A stretch of 64,000 nucleotides of DNA from Cognatishimia activa. GTDB taxonomy: Bacteria; Pseudomonadota; Alphaproteobacteria; Rhodobacterales; Rhodobacteraceae. The stretch covers positions 3,012,501 through 3,076,500 of the forward strand of contig NZ_CP096147.1 in assembly GCF_026016445.1 (NCBI RefSeq), read 5' to 3'. The notes beneath the pieces were generated by a model. The model did not search any database. It saw nothing but the letters and a program-made list of their open reading frames with translations, and had not been told where the DNA came from. Both the position numbers and the translations under genes were made by a program. Positions 53,043 to 63,021 of the stretch are shown piece after piece. How positions within the stretch are numbered: the first letter of the stretch is position 1; each line of letters starts with the position of its first letter.

Positions 53043-55599
53043 TCACAATCCGACCGGGGACAACGATCAACTTCTTTGGCTGGGCCCCATCCAGCGCTCT
53101 GACCACAGCTTCGTGGGACAGCGCCAGTTTTTCAACCTCTTCCTTCGGCATATCCTTCGGAACGCTAATTTCCGCACGGCGTTTGCCGTTGATCTGAATT
53201 GGCAGCGTGACGTTGGCTTCAACCAACATCGCTTCGTCCGCCACTGGCCACGGCGCGTCCACAATCAGACCTTCGCCACCTTGGTGCGCCCAGATGTCTT
53301 CCGCGAGGTGCGGTGTCATAGGGGACATCAATTGCGCGAGCGTCATGATCGCTTGCTTTTGTGCTGCAGCACCCGCTTTGGATTTGTTCAACGTTGCAGT
53401 GAAGCCATAGAGCTTCGCGATGGCTGCGTTAAAGCCAAAGCTTTCCACGCCCAAAGTCACATCGCGGATTGCTTTGTGCATTTCGCGCAGCAGATCTTCG
53501 TCGCCTTGGCCCTTTGCTTCTGGGTCCATCGCGCCGATCTTGTCGCACAGGTTCCAAACGCGGTTCAGGTGTTTGTGTGCAGCCTCTGCGCCGGACGCGG
53601 TCCATTCTACGTCGCGTTCTGGAGGGCTGTCAGACAGAACAAACCAACGCGCTGTATCAGCGCCGTAAGACGAGATGATCGCCAGCGGGTCCACAACGTT
53701 GTTCTTGGACTTGGACATTTTCGCGGACGGAATCACGGTGATTTTCTCACCGGTTTCCTTAACGAAAGTGCCGCCTTCGCGTTCTTCGACTTCGCTTGGG
53801 TAGTGGTAGATCGCGCGGCCGTTGTCGTCTGTGCGTTCTGCATTCTTATAGATCGCGTGAGTTACCATGCCTTGGGTAAAGAGCGCATCAAACGGCTCTT
53901 TTGATTTCTCAGGCAGATGCCCTGTGATGTTCATCGCGCGGGCGAAGAAGCGGGAATAAAGCAGGTGCAGAATCGCGTGCTCGATGCCGCCGATGTATTG
54001 GTCGACGTTCATCCAGTATTCTGCGTCGGCCATGTCGGTTGGCGTTTCCGCGCGCGGCGCTGTGAAACGTGCAAAATACCAGGAGCTATCCACGAAGGTG
54101 TCCATGGTGTCGGTTTCGCGTTTCGCTGGCTTGCCGCAGTTCGGGCAAGAGCAGTCGCGCCATGTTGGGTGGCGGTCCAATGGGTTGCCAGGTACCGAGA
54201 AGTCGATGGCTTTGCCGTCTTCATCGTAAGGCAGTTCAACCGGCAGGTTCTCTTTCTTTTCAGGCACCACGCCACAGTCATCACAATGGACAACCGGGAT
54301 CGGACAGCCCCAATAACGTTGGCGGGACAGGCCCCAGTCGCGCAGGCGGAACTTAGTCACGCCTTCGCCCCAGCCGGCTTGTTCGGCGGCGTCTACGGCT
54401 GCATTCACGGCTTCTTCGCCTGTGGTCTCGCCTTCTGCGCTGAAGCCTTTGATGTAGTTCACCTTGTCGGTTTTGCCCGGCACATAGGCACCTTCAACGG
54501 CGTCGCCATTGGCCGGCTCAAAGACCGGAATGATCGGCAGGTCGTATTTGGTCGCAAATTCAAAGTCGCGATCATCATGGGCCGGGCAGGCGAAGATTGC
54601 GCCGGTGCCGTAGTCCATCAGAATGAAGTTCGCGATCCAGACCGGTAGTTCCCAATTTGGATCCAGAGGGTGTTTGACGCGAATGCCGGTGTCGTAGCCG
54701 AGCTTTTCGCCGGTCTCGATGGCTTCTTCGGTGGTGCCACCTTTGCGGCATTCCGCTACGAAAGCCGCGACCTCTGGATTGTCCTTTTCCAACTGCTTGG
54801 CGATTGGGTGATCTGGCGAGATGCCCACAAAAGACGCACCCATCAAGGTATCTGGACGAGTTGTATAGACATCGATCGGGGCTTTACCGTCTGTGCGTTC
54901 AAAGCCAAATTGCAGACCGCGAGATTTACCGATCCAGTTTTCCTGCATCAGCCGTACTTTGGCTGGCCAGTTTTCCAATGTGTCCAGAGCCGACAGCAGC
55001 TCGTCAGACATGTCAGAGATCTTAAAGAACCATTGGGTCAGCTCGCGGCGTTCCACCAAAGCACCAGAGCGCCATCCGCGGCCGTTTTCCACCTGCTCGT
55101 TCGCCAGAACAGTCATATCGACCGGGTCCCAGTTCACGACAGCGTTCTTACGATAAACGAGACCTTTCTCGAGCATGTCGAGGAACAAGGCCTGTTGCTG
55201 GCCGTAGTATTCAACATCACAAGTCGCAAACATGCGCGACCAATCAAGCGACAGGCCCAGAGGCCTCATCTGCTCAACCATCGTGTCGATGTTGGAATAA
55301 GTCCAATCCTTCGGATGACCACCAGAGGCCATGGCCGCGTTTTCCGCAGGCATGCCGAACGCGTCAAAGCCCATTGGGTGCAGTACGTTATGGCCAGTGG
55401 ACATCTTATAGCGCGAGATCACGTCACCCATAGTGTAGTTGCGCACGTGGCCCATGTGCAGCTTGCCGGACGGGTAGGGGAACATCTCGAGCACGTAGTA
55501 TTTCGGCTTGCTCTCATCGCGCACGGCTTTGAATGTGTCAGCCTTGTCCCAAGCTGCCTGCCACTTCGCTTCGATCTCTGCGGGGGTGTAGCGCGTCAT
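53029..55599 (-). CDS. leuS: Leucyl-tRNA synthetase
   Basis: 856 residues, full length. HIGH-type motif [15 protein letters not shown] (about 42-56), editing CP1 domain with a threonine-rich stretch ([17 protein letters not shown]), zinc-binding cysteines ([12 protein letters not shown] and CSCPNCG), and KMSKS in [11 protein letters not shown] (about 620). It charges tRNA-Leu. It leads the leuS-lptE-holA operon. In many relatives a DUF3576 gene lies directly upstream in the same direction; here a plus-strand glycosyltransferase intervenes. Confidence 0.97.
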   Translation of the reverse strand: MTRYTPAEIEAKWQAAWDKADTFKAVRDESKPKYYVLEMFPYPSGKLHMGHVRNYTMGDVISRYKMSTGHNVLHPMGFDAFGMPAENAAMASGGHPKDWTYSNIDTMVEQMRPLGLSLDWSRMFATCDVEYYGQQQALFLDMLEKGLVYRKNAVVNWDPVDMTVLANEQVENGRGWRSGALVERRELTQWFFKISDMSDELLSALDTLENWPAKVRLMQENWIGKSRGLQFGFERTDGKAPIDVYTTRPDTLMGASFVGISPDHPIAKQLEKDNPEVAAFVAECRKGGTTEEAIETGEKLGYDTGIRVKHPLDPNWELPVWIANFILMDYGTGAIFACPAHDDRDFEFATKYDLPIIPVFEPANGDAVEGAYVPGKTDKVNYIKGFSAEGETTGEEAVNAAVDAAEQAGWGEGVTKFRLRDWGLSRQRYWGCPIPVVHCDDCGVVPEKKENLPVELPYDEDGKAIDFSVPGNPLDRHPTWRDCSCPNCGKPAKRETDTMDTFVDSSWYFARFTAPRAETPTDMADAEYWMNVDQYIGGIEHAILHLLYSRFFARAMNITGHLPEKSKEPFDALFTQGMVTHAIYKNAERTDDNGRAIYHYPSEVEEREGGTFVKETGEKITVIPSAKMSKSKNNVVDPLAIISSYGADTARWFVLSDSPPERDVEWTASGAEAAHKHLNRVWNLCDKIGAMDPEAKGQGDEDLLREMHKAIRDVTLGVESFGFNAAIAKLYGFTATLNKSKAGAAAQKQAIMTLAQLMSPMTPHLAEDIWAHQGGEGLIVDAPWPVADEAMLVEANVTLPIQINGKRRAEISVPKDMPKEEVEKLALSHEAVVRALDGAQPKKLIVVPGRIVNVVI

Positions 55600-55777
55600 G
55601 CGGATTTACCCTTATCTTGCTATCTATGGCCCGGAATTCAGATAGACCCGGAGCCTTGGTCGCGAAGGTGATAGGCTTCGACGGCGCTTTGGTCCAGAGC
55701 TTGTGGGAAAAAATGCAGTTTCAAGCATAATTAAGACGTGTCTATAACGGTTCAGACCCGATTTCAGGCCAATCTCA

Positions 55778-57037
55778 ATGAACATCCTTTTCATTCATCA
55801 AAATTTTCCCGGACAATTTAAAAATCTGGCGCCCGCCTTGGCACGACAAGGACACCAATGTGTTGCGCTGACACTGCGAGTGAAAGAACCCGCCAGATGG
55901 CAGGGCGTGCAAATTCTGCCCTATGCTATTCAACGAGCGCAAGGGAGCGGTACGCATCCTTGGCTCAAGGATCTTGATACCAAAGTGATCAGGGCTGAAG
56001 CGTGTATGCTGGCTGCACAAAAACTGAAAGCGCAGGGATTTCAACCAGATGTGATTGTAGCTCATCCGGGGTGGGGTGAGCCGATGTTTCTTCGAGATGT
56101 CTGGCCATCAGCGAGGATCGGGCTTTATTATGAGTTATTCTATCAGTCGAATTCCGGTGACATTGGTTTTGATCCAGAATTCCCGAACCCGGCCGGAGCA
56201 CTTGATACGCTTCGTTTAAGGCTGAAGAATCTCAACAATACGCTTCATTATCCGCTTGGAGATATGGCGATCAGCCCAACTCACTACCAAGCGAGCACTT
56301 ACCCGGAAAAATTCCGAGAACGCATTTCGGTCATCCATGATGGCATCGACACCAATCAAGCTGCTCCCAATCCTGAAGCGAGATTTGAACTTACGGAAAC
56401 CCAAACATTATCTCGTGATGATGAGGTTGTGACCTTTGTGAATCGCAACCTCGAACCCTACCGGGGATATCACGTGTTTATGCGGTCCCTTCCAATGTTA
56501 TTAAAAGCGCGACCGAACGCTCGAATTGTGATTGTCGGGGGCGACAGCCATTCTTATGGGCCCGCAGCTCCAAAGGGGCAGACTTGGAAACAAATCTTCA
56601 TAGATGAGGTGAGGAGCGAGATTTCTGACTCCGATTGGCAGCGTGTGCACTTTGTGGGGAAATTGCCATACGATCGTTTCCTTTCGCTGCTCCAAATTGC
56701 GCGGGTTCATGTCTATTTGACTTACCCGTTTGTCTTGTCTTGGTCCTTGCTTGAAACAATGAGCGTAGGTGGTGCAATTGTCGCCAGTGATACGGTACCT
56801 GTGAAAGAAGTCATCGAGCAAAACAAAACAGGACGGCTCGTTGATTTCTTCGATCGCGATGCCTTGGTTCGAAATGTGAGTGACCTTTTGGAAGATGAGG
56901 CCGCTCGAACAAGACTCGGACAGGCTGCGCGAGATCTCATACTGTCAGAATATGATTTGCAAACAGTTTGCCTTCCCAAGCAATTGGCTTGGATTGAAGA
57001 ACTCGCAAAGAAAAAGCCCGGCGGGACCGAGCTTTAA
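55778..57037 (+). CDS. Glycosyltransferase family 4 protein
   Basis: 419 residues. GT-B fold: NILFIHQNFPGQFKNLAPAL at the N-terminus (Rossmann start), VIHDGIDTN, then the C-terminal half with NLEPYRGYHVFMRSLP, VHFVGKLPYDRFLSLLQIA and SWSLLETMSVGGAIVASD (the EX7E region is partly degenerate, SLLE with D rather than E). It probably extends a polysaccharide or glycolipid. It sits between leuS and DUF3576, on the opposite strand to both. Its base use looks slightly more A/T-rich than neighbours, which hints at insertion. Confidence 0.85.
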   Translation: MNILFIHQNFPGQFKNLAPALARQGHQCVALTLRVKEPARWQGVQILPYAIQRAQGSGTHPWLKDLDTKVIRAEACMLAAQKLKAQGFQPDVIVAHPGWGEPMFLRDVWPSARIGLYYELFYQSNSGDIGFDPEFPNPAGALDTLRLRLKNLNNTLHYPLGDMAISPTHYQASTYPEKFRERISVIHDGIDTNQAAPNPEARFELTETQTLSRDDEVVTFVNRNLEPYRGYHVFMRSLPMLLKARPNARIVIVGGDSHSYGPAAPKGQTWKQIFIDEVRSEISDSDWQRVHFVGKLPYDRFLSLLQIARVHVYLTYPFVLSWSLLETMSVGGAIVASDTVPVKEVIEQNKTGRLVDFFDRDALVRNVSDLLEDEAARTRLGQAARDLILSEYDLQTVCLPKQLAWIEELAKKKPGGTEL

Positions 57038-57043
57038 ATCTTC

Positions 57044-57547
57044 TTAGAAGCGGCCATCGCGAATGCGCAGCTGGCGTGCCCTTGCGAGAATCGCGTCTTC
57101 CACTGCGCGAACCGTGCTGTCAGATACCGCCCGGCCCCCGCGTGTCTGTAAAGCCACGTGAAGCGAGCGTGCATCCAATGCCGGATCACGTACTAGAATT
57201 GTAGCGCGATAAGAGCGCCCACCGCCCGGAGGTGTGCCAAAGCCCGTGACAATAACACCAGAGAAAGGATCTACAGATTCGACGGGGAGGAAATCCAGAA
57301 CTTCCAACGAGGCCGCCCAGATATACTTGTTCACCTTAACGGTGACGTCGCTGTTGTCCTTCCTAAAGATGTCCCAAATCGTCGTTTCACGTTCTTGGAC
57401 TGGAATCGCTCGGTTTGTTGGATCAGCACCAGAGCCGCCTTGGCCATAGGAATCGGCGTCACTTCCGCGCCTTAATCCGCCACAAGAGACAAGCGCACCC
57501 AGCGCAACGCCAAGAATCGTCAGTTTCACAACGGATTTGAATGTCAT
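57044..57547 (-). CDS. DUF3576 lipoprotein
   Basis: 167 residues from ATG at 57547 (TTG at 57559 is an alternative). The lipobox LVSC places the lipidated Cys near residue 21. A Gly/Ser/Asp-rich linker leads into ETTIWDIFRKDNSDVTVKVNKYIW and GVIVTGFGTPPGGGRSYRAT, typical of DUF3576, which in Alphaproteobacteria is usually next to leuS. Probably outer-membrane associated. Function unknown. Confidence 0.85.
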   Translation of the reverse strand: MTFKSVVKLTILGVALGALVSCGGLRRGSDADSYGQGGSGADPTNRAIPVQERETTIWDIFRKDNSDVTVKVNKYIWAASLEVLDFLPVESVDPFSGVIVTGFGTPPGGGRSYRATILVRDPALDARSLHVALQTRGGRAVSDSTVRAVEDAILARARQLRIRDGRF

Positions 57548-57848
57548 GGTGTCGCCCAATCTGCCCAGTTCTGTACCGTCCTAGCTAAGCAAGGTGAGCA
57601 GGGCAAGGTTTTTTGGGTATTTATAAAGGGTGCCTATAGTCTTGTGAGAACAGAGAAACTGGGCGGATTGTGGCCGAACGTGGGGGCTGAGCCGGGTAAG
57701 TGTGACAAACATGCATCAACTTTCCTGTGCAATATCATCGACCGGTTTGCCATGCTTGCAATGTGCCCCCGAAAAAAGCGAAACCCTCGTCATACCCTTT
57801 CCGGATTCTCCGGCTGGGGCTGAATTTTGAAAATCCGAGGGAAAAACT

Positions 57849-58676
57849 ATGAAAAAAGTTCTCTTCGCTTCTACCGCGCTCGTAATGACCGCAGGTGTTG
57901 CATCCGCAGATCTCGCACTGACCGGTAGCGCAAACTTTGGTCTGGACTACGGTGTGACCACAGTTGACACAACCACAGTCAAAAACGAAATCGACTTCAA
58001 CATCGTTGGTTCCGGCGAAACTGATGGCGGCCTGTCATTTGGTGCATCCATGGACATCGACGGCGCGCACGTGAACTCTGCTACTACTCAAGCAGTTTCC
58101 AACGACCCAGAAGTGTTCATCTCCTACAATGGCCTGACACTGACAGTTGGCGCAGTTGATTCCGCTGCTGACCGTGGTGGTCTGGCAGACATCGGTTTTG
58201 ACGGTATCGGCATCGACGACATCGCAGAAAAAGCTGGCGGTGCAGGCCGTGGCTTTGGCGGCGACGACGTTCGTGTAGACTACGCATTCGGTGATGTTTC
58301 CGTTGCACTGTCCATGGATTCTTCCAACGATGACTGGGCTGTAGGTGCATCTGCATCCTTCGACGCCGTTTCTGTTGATGTAGGCGCAGGCGACACCGGT
58401 GGCACAGACTTCTGGCACCTGACTGTTGGTTACTCCGCAGGTGCATTTGGTGTTAAAGCGACTTACGCTGACGTAGGCGCAGGCGACTCCTATGGTCTGG
58501 AAGGTTCCTACACAACTGGCGACGTAACTGTAACTGCAGTTTACGGCGACAACGGCACAAATGATGCGTACGGCATCGGTGTTGCATACGACCTGGGTGG
58601 CGCAACTCTCGCAGGTGGTATCGGTGAAGCGGCTGGCAACACTGTTGCAGACCTGGGTATCTCCTTCTCCTTCTAA
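57849..58676 (+). CDS. Outer-membrane porin (Porin_4 type)
   Basis: 275 residues. The signal peptide ends TAGVASA (about residue 20). The mature chain is acidic, Gly/Asp-rich and made of alternating beta-strands, ending in Phe (ISFSF), the outer-membrane assembly signal. Features LTLTVGAVDSAADRGGL and FGGDDVRVDYAFGDVSV fit Rhodobacterales porins, though it is on the short side. GAGGGAAAAACT precedes the ATG. The 289-base upstream gap (57560-57848) holds no clear ORF and presumably carries the promoter. It is closed by a strong terminator. Confidence 0.88.
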   Translation: MKKVLFASTALVMTAGVASADLALTGSANFGLDYGVTTVDTTTVKNEIDFNIVGSGETDGGLSFGASMDIDGAHVNSATTQAVSNDPEVFISYNGLTLTVGAVDSAADRGGLADIGFDGIGIDDIAEKAGGAGRGFGGDDVRVDYAFGDVSVALSMDSSNDDWAVGASASFDAVSVDVGAGDTGGTDFWHLTVGYSAGAFGVKATYADVGAGDSYGLEGSYTTGDVTVTAVYGDNGTNDAYGIGVAYDLGGATLAGGIGEAAGNTVADLGISFSF

Positions 58677-58701
58677 TATTAGAAGCTGAAGTTACCAAAT
58701 T

Positions 58702-58733
58702 AGGGCGGGTCCTCGGACCTGCCCTTTTCTTTT
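58702..58733 (+). terminator. Intrinsic terminator of the porin gene
   Basis: An 11-bp stem (58702-58712 with 58715-58725, one G-T pair) is followed by TTTTCTTTT, 25 bases after the stop. Confidence 0.88.
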
Positions 58734-58784
58734 GCCTGTATTTGATGTTTTGTGCCGATCAACTGCAATCTAGGGCCCAGGCAT

Positions 58785-59438
58785 ATGTCACTTTCAGAAA
58801 TTCAATCTCGCATACACAAGGCGGAAGCATCCGCTGGACGCGAAGTTGGCGGCACTCAGTTGATAGCTGTATCCAAAATGCAGCCCAACGAGCGCGTGCA
58901 ATCCGTTCTGGAAGAAGGTCATCGCTTGTTTGGTGAAAACAAAGTGCAAGAAGCTGCTGGTAAGTGGCCGAAATTCCGAGAAGACTTTCCAGATACCAAA
59001 GTCCACCTTTTGGGTCCGCTGCAAACAAACAAAGCCCGACAGGCCATGCAGCTATTCGAAGCTATCCATTCCCTTGATCGCCCGAAGCTTGCAAACACGC
59101 TTGCGCGTTTGGCTCAGGAAGTTGGAAGTTGCCCCGATTTGTTTATTCAGGTGAACACCGGCGAAGAAGAGCAAAAAGCAGGTGTCTTTCCTGCGGAAGC
59201 TGATGCTTTTATTTCGGATTGCAAATCCATGGACCTGCCAATCGTCGGCCTCATGTGCATCCCTCCCGTGAATGAAGAGCCAAGCCTGCATTTCGCTCTT
59301 CTCAAAAAGATCGCAGAGAGAAACGGCCTTTCGGGACTCTCGATGGGGATGAGCGAAGACTTTGAGCGCGCGGTGGCCTTGGGCGCGACACATGTCCGAG
59401 TTGGATCAGCGATCTTCGGAGCAAGAGACTACCGCTAG
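58785..59438 (+). CDS. YggS family PLP-binding protein
   Basis: 217 residues. The PLP lysine is in LIAVSKMQPNE (about residue 30); FGENKVQEAAGKW, VHLLGPLQTNKAR and GLSMGMSEDFERAVALGATHVRVGSAIFG are family signatures. It has the single barrel domain of PLPBP proteins, which keep vitamin B6 balance rather than acting as enzymes. ATG at 58785 is preferred to GTG at 58752 because homologues start near here. Overlaps the convergent L,D-transpeptidase gene by 4 bases. Confidence 0.92.
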   Translation: MSLSEIQSRIHKAEASAGREVGGTQLIAVSKMQPNERVQSVLEEGHRLFGENKVQEAAGKWPKFREDFPDTKVHLLGPLQTNKARQAMQLFEAIHSLDRPKLANTLARLAQEVGSCPDLFIQVNTGEEEQKAGVFPAEADAFISDCKSMDLPIVGLMCIPPVNEEPSLHFALLKKIAERNGLSGLSMGMSEDFERAVALGATHVRVGSAIFGARDYR

Positions 59439-59929
59439 TCAGACATCGCCTCAGGAACAATCACCCGCGTTCCGGGCTCAATCCGTTCAGCGATCCATCG
59501 CAGATGGTCCCGCTGAAAGGCAATGCAGCCTTCGGTCGGCCACCCAGGACGCCGCCATTGGTGAATGAAGATCGCTGAGCCCTTTCCGGCAACGGCGTTT
59601 GGCCAGTTGTAATCGGTGACCAAAATAAGATCATAGAGCGGATCAGAACGCCTAAGCACCTCATGACTTTTGTCATAGGGTCGTCTGACGTGAAGGTTAT
59701 ATTGCTGATCGCCACTGGCGTCAGACCAGAGATCCATATTGCCGATGGGGGTAGCCCAATCCTGAAGAGCGCGGATTCTGTCGGGTCGATAATACATCCC
59801 TACAATCTTATGTATCCCCGCTGGTGTTGCGCCATCTCCTTCACGTTTGTCTGCTTTAACGCCACCTTTTCCAATGGAGCAGGGAAGTTTTCTCCCGTGA
59901 AAACGCAGCCCTGTGGGTGTTAGGATCAT
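59435..59929 (-). CDS. L,D-transpeptidase (YkuD) family protein
   Basis: 164 residues from ATG at 59929 (TTG at 59938 is in frame). The YkuD active site is visible as AIFIHQWRRPGWPTEGCIAF, with the conserved His and catalytic Cys near residue 135. There is no clear signal peptide, which is unusual for enzymes that crosslink peptidoglycan; it may need other export or act elsewhere. It lies 5 bases after the ribA stop and may be coupled to it. Confidence 0.82.
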   Translation of the reverse strand: MILTPTGLRFHGRKLPCSIGKGGVKADKREGDGATPAGIHKIVGMYYRPDRIRALQDWATPIGNMDLWSDASGDQQYNLHVRRPYDKSHEVLRRSDPLYDLILVTDYNWPNAVAGKGSAIFIHQWRRPGWPTEGCIAFQRDHLRWIAERIEPGTRVIVPEAMSD

Positions 59930-59934
59930 GTCGC

Positions 59935-61026
59935 TCAAAGCAAATGTCCGGATTTGGCGGCTTTGGTCGCTAGGTAGGCTGTATTATGGGCGTTCTCGCC
60001 AACCTTCAGCTCAACCCGCTCGTCGACCTGGATGCCAGTGCTCTCCATCATATCTATCTTGCGCGGATTGTTTGTCAGAAGCCTCACGGAGGAGAAGCCG
60101 AGTTCTTTCAGGATGTTCGCCCCGATACGGAAATCTCGTTCGTCGTCTTCAAAGCCCAGGCGATGATTGGCTTCGACTGTATCAAAACCCTGATCTTGCA
60201 ATGAGTAAGCGCGCATCTTGTTGGCGAGGCCAATGCCTCGACCTTCCTGGTTGAGGTAAAGCAACACGCCTTCGCCTTCTTCGCCCATCTGAGCTAAGGC
60301 AGCGTTCAGCTGTGGTCCGCAGTCGCATTTCAAAGATCCCAGAACATCGCCCGTAAAACACGCGGAATGCAGGCGCGCCAACACGGGTTTGCTGCGGCAT
60401 GGTTTGCCAATCTCAATTGCGTAGTGTTCTTCCCCGCCATCTTCTGGGCGGTAGATATGCAGCCTGCCAGCTTCCGCCGCCTGCATCGGTAAGCGCGCAT
60501 TTACGACAGAGTTCATGGGGCTTGAAGAGAGTAAATAAGGTTTGGCGAGATTTTCAGGAATCGTCGTCAGGCCATTCTCCAAGGCGAAATAGGCGGGATT
60601 TTCCACCGGCAACATCACCACAGACGGTAACAATTGGGCTGACTTCACCAGACTCAGGGCCAACAAATGTAATGAAGCGCTGCCTTCTCGCTGCGATTTG
60701 AAGGGGCCTTTGATGGGCATTTTCAGATCATCCGCGGGATCTGCAACGCAGCGCACCCACTCCGTGGTCGCGTTGGATGTCATGATGATCCGGGCAAGAT
60801 CAACATCATAGGCCCGTGCTTTTAGAGTTTCCGCGCGACGCGCAGTCAGCACTAGAACCAGATCGTCAGATAGAGACTTGGCAGAGGCAAGTCTATGATC
60901 TTGAAGCGTTTCTGCCGCCAGGACCATATAGGATTCGGTTTCATTCAGCACCAGAATGGGGACACCCATGCGCAAATCAGCGCGTGCGCGTGCCAGACGT
61001 TGCAGAATGTCAGGAGCAAAACTCAT
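59935..61026 (-). CDS. ribA: GTP cyclohydrolase II with degenerate N-terminal domain
   Basis: 363 residues from ATG at 61026 (AAGGGGAT upstream); the open frame extends further but with no support. The C-terminal 200 residues are GTP cyclohydrolase [22 protein letters not shown] gives the three zinc cysteines, and [16 protein letters not shown] and TNNPRKI are catalytic blocks. The N-terminal 160 residues sit where DHBP synthase (RibB) lies in RibBA but lack its acidic DDEDRENEGDL motif (here [12 protein letters not shown]). So it likely does only the first riboflavin step. Adjacent downstream is the L,D-transpeptidase. Confidence 0.9.
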   Translation of the reverse strand: MSFAPDILQRLARARADLRMGVPILVLNETESYMVLAAETLQDHRLASAKSLSDDLVLVLTARRAETLKARAYDVDLARIIMTSNATTEWVRCVADPADDLKMPIKGPFKSQREGSASLHLLALSLVKSAQLLPSVVMLPVENPAYFALENGLTTIPENLAKPYLLSSSPMNSVVNARLPMQAAEAGRLHIYRPEDGGEEHYAIEIGKPCRSKPVLARLHSACFTGDVLGSLKCDCGPQLNAALAQMGEEGEGVLLYLNQEGRGIGLANKMRAYSLQDQGFDTVEANHRLGFEDDERDFRIGANILKELGFSSVRLLTNNPRKIDMMESTGIQVDERVELKVGENAHNTAYLATKAAKSGHLL

Positions 61027-61186
61027 GCGATCCCCTTGTGCGTTAGCGTGCCAGATGTAGCCTCTTTTGTAGGAATGTGAAACATTTCCACACGCAAATA
61101 CACGACGGCGTGAAAATATTGCAGCATACCTTGAGAAAGCCCAACACGACGCGCAAGTGTTAGGAAACAAAACACGGAGACGCCCA

Positions 61187-61873
61187 ATGGGACAGCTCAA
61201 GAGAATTCTACTGGTAGACGATGACGATGACCTGCGCGAGGCATTGTCAGAACAGCTAGTGATGACTGAAGATTTCGATGTTTTCGAGGCAGGCAACGGC
61301 AGCGAAGCCATGGCGCGCGCTAAAGAAGGTCTGTTTGACCTCGTGATCTTGGATGTGGGCCTACCAGACACTGATGGCAGAGAGCTTTGCCGCTTGATGC
61401 GCAAGCAAGGGGTAAAGAGCCCGATCTTGATGCTTACAGGTCATGACACTGATGCAGACACCATTCTGGGTCTTGATGCCGGTGCAAATGATTATGTCTC
61501 TAAGCCCTTCAAATTCCCTGTGCTTTTGGCCCGTATCCGTGCGCAGCTGCGTCAGCACGAGCAAAGCGAAGACGCCGTATTTACGCTTGGGCCATACACT
61601 TTCAAACCTGCGATGAAGATGCTGGTGACCGAAGAAGATCGCAAAATTCGCCTTACTGAGAAAGAGACGAATATCCTGAAATTCCTCTATCGCAGTACCG
61701 ACGGTGTCGTGGCGCGCGATGTGCTGCTGCATGAAGTTTGGGGCTACAATGCCGGTGTTACAACCCACACATTGGAAACCCATATCTATCGACTACGCCA
61801 GAAAATCGAGCCTGATCCCTCCAATGCTCGGTTGCTGGTCACTGAAAGCGGCGGCTACAGATTGGTGTCGTGA
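61187..61873 (+). CDS. OmpR-family response regulator
   Basis: 228 residues from ATG at 61187 (CGGAGA upstream). Receiver domain with LVDDDDD acidic pocket, phospho-Asp in [13 protein letters not shown] (about residue 55), Thr in MLTGHDTD and Lys in YVSKPF; C-terminal winged helix ([30 protein letters not shown]). No histidine kinase gene is adjacent, so it is an orphan. The sequence recalls the envelope regulator CenR of Caulobacter, but that is not certain. A structured terminator region follows. Confidence 0.92.
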   Translation: MGQLKRILLVDDDDDLREALSEQLVMTEDFDVFEAGNGSEAMARAKEGLFDLVILDVGLPDTDGRELCRLMRKQGVKSPILMLTGHDTDADTILGLDAGANDYVSKPFKFPVLLARIRAQLRQHEQSEDAVFTLGPYTFKPAMKMLVTEEDRKIRLTEKETNILKFLYRSTDGVVARDVLLHEVWGYNAGVTTHTLETHIYRLRQKIEPDPSNARLLVTESGGYRLVS

Positions 61874-61960
61874 CAACTATTAGATGAGTTCCCCTTGCAA
61901 CAGGTTACGTAAAAATTTCTGCATACGTTGACTTGGCAAGGGGCCTCGTGGCACCCATGT

Positions 61961-62048
61961 AGGTAACACAAGAGATCCCGTGCATATCCGGGTTATGATA
62001 TGTACCTCCCTGTTGGACTGGTCCGGACATGTTCCGGACCTCTTTTTT
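61961..62048 (+). ncRNA. Candidate small RNA between the response regulator and xthA
   Basis: Outer stem AGGTA/TACCT (61961-61965 with 62003-62007) encloses a CCCG/CGGG hairpin (61977-61980 with 61989-61992). Then comes a short unpaired segment with CCTCCC (62005-62010), a possible anti-Shine-Dalgarno, and a perfect 8-bp terminator GGTCCGGA/TCCGGACC (62020-62027 with 62033-62040) with seven T residues. It may instead be the 3' UTR of the response-regulator mRNA. A TTGACT at 61928-61933 could be a -35 element. No Rfam family is recognised. Confidence 0.45.
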
Positions 62049-62128
62049 TGAGCAGCTTCCGGATTGTTGTAGCGCTGCTGATCGGCTTTGGTTAGTTTGG
62101 CACAAAACGTGAACTTTCGGAGCGCGAC

Positions 62129-62917
62129 ATGTCTTTTACCTTAGCCACTTGGAACATCAATTCCGTGCGTTTGCGCGAGCCGATCGTGCTTAAACTCATG
62201 GAAGAAGAGACCCCAGATGTGCTTTGCCTTCAAGAGTGCAAAAGCCCTGTAGATCTCATTCCATTGGAAGGTTTCAAAGCGCTTGGTTACCAACACATGG
62301 TCGCGCGTGGGCAGAAGGGATACAACGGTGTCGCGATTTTATCCAAGATCCCAATGGTTGAAGCTGGCAGTGAAGATTTCGCCCAGCTGGGTCATGCACG
62401 TCACATTGCGGGCAAGCTTGAGAACGGTGTGACCATCCACAACTTTTACGTGCCCGCTGGTGGCGACAAGCCGGACCGTGAGATCAACGAGAAGTTTGGC
62501 CAAAAGCTCGACTACCTCACCGAAATGCGCGACTGGTTCAAGGCTGAGAAACCTAAAAAGTCTATTCTTGTCGGTGACTTGAATATTGCTCCGCGTGAAG
62601 ACGATGTTTGGGATCACAAGAAACTTCTGAAGATTGTTAGCCATACGCCGATCGAGGTTGAGCATCTTGCCGAAACCCAGGATGCGGGTGACTGGGTTGA
62701 CGTGACCCGCCAAGATATCCCGGAAGGGTTGCTCTATAGCTGGTGGAGTTATCGCGCGAGGGATTGGGATGCAGCTGACAAAGGGCGCCGCCTGGATCAT
62801 GTTTGGGCGACCAGTGACATCTCAAACGCCGGTCACGGCAGCCGTATCCTGCGTGATGCACGTGGATGGGAAAAGCCGAGCGATCATGCCCCTGTCTTTG
62901 CGACATTTGATCTCTAA
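62129..62917 (+). CDS. xthA: Exodeoxyribonuclease III
   Basis: 262 residues. ATWNINSVRLR opening, LCLQECK (metal Glu), GDLNIAPREDDVWD (catalytic Asp/Asn) and the C-terminal SDHAPVFATF (catalytic His) are the AP endonuclease signatures. It cuts at abasic sites in base-excision repair. It lies 80 bases after the candidate sRNA terminator and 104 bases before the CnoX-like gene. Confidence 0.95.
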   Translation: MSFTLATWNINSVRLREPIVLKLMEEETPDVLCLQECKSPVDLIPLEGFKALGYQHMVARGQKGYNGVAILSKIPMVEAGSEDFAQLGHARHIAGKLENGVTIHNFYVPAGGDKPDREINEKFGQKLDYLTEMRDWFKAEKPKKSILVGDLNIAPREDDVWDHKKLLKIVSHTPIEVEHLAETQDAGDWVDVTRQDIPEGLLYSWWSYRARDWDAADKGRRLDHVWATSDISNAGHGSRILRDARGWEKPSDHAPVFATFDL

Positions 62918-63021
62918 GCAGTTCTAACGACGCGTCTTTTGCAATCTGAGGCGACTGTCGCCTTGGCACATGGCTGATTAAGGGCCATATAGAGCGCAAT
63001 GATTATATGGGGATTAAGACC

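Noticed and set aside
53113..55671. Long plus-strand open frames opposite leuS
   Set aside because: Compositionally odd and antisense to an unmistakable leucyl-tRNA synthetase; no start signals.
61905..62105. 66-codon minus-strand ORF after the response regulator
   Set aside because: It lies across a terminator hairpin, lacks a Shine-Dalgarno and has no recognisable content.
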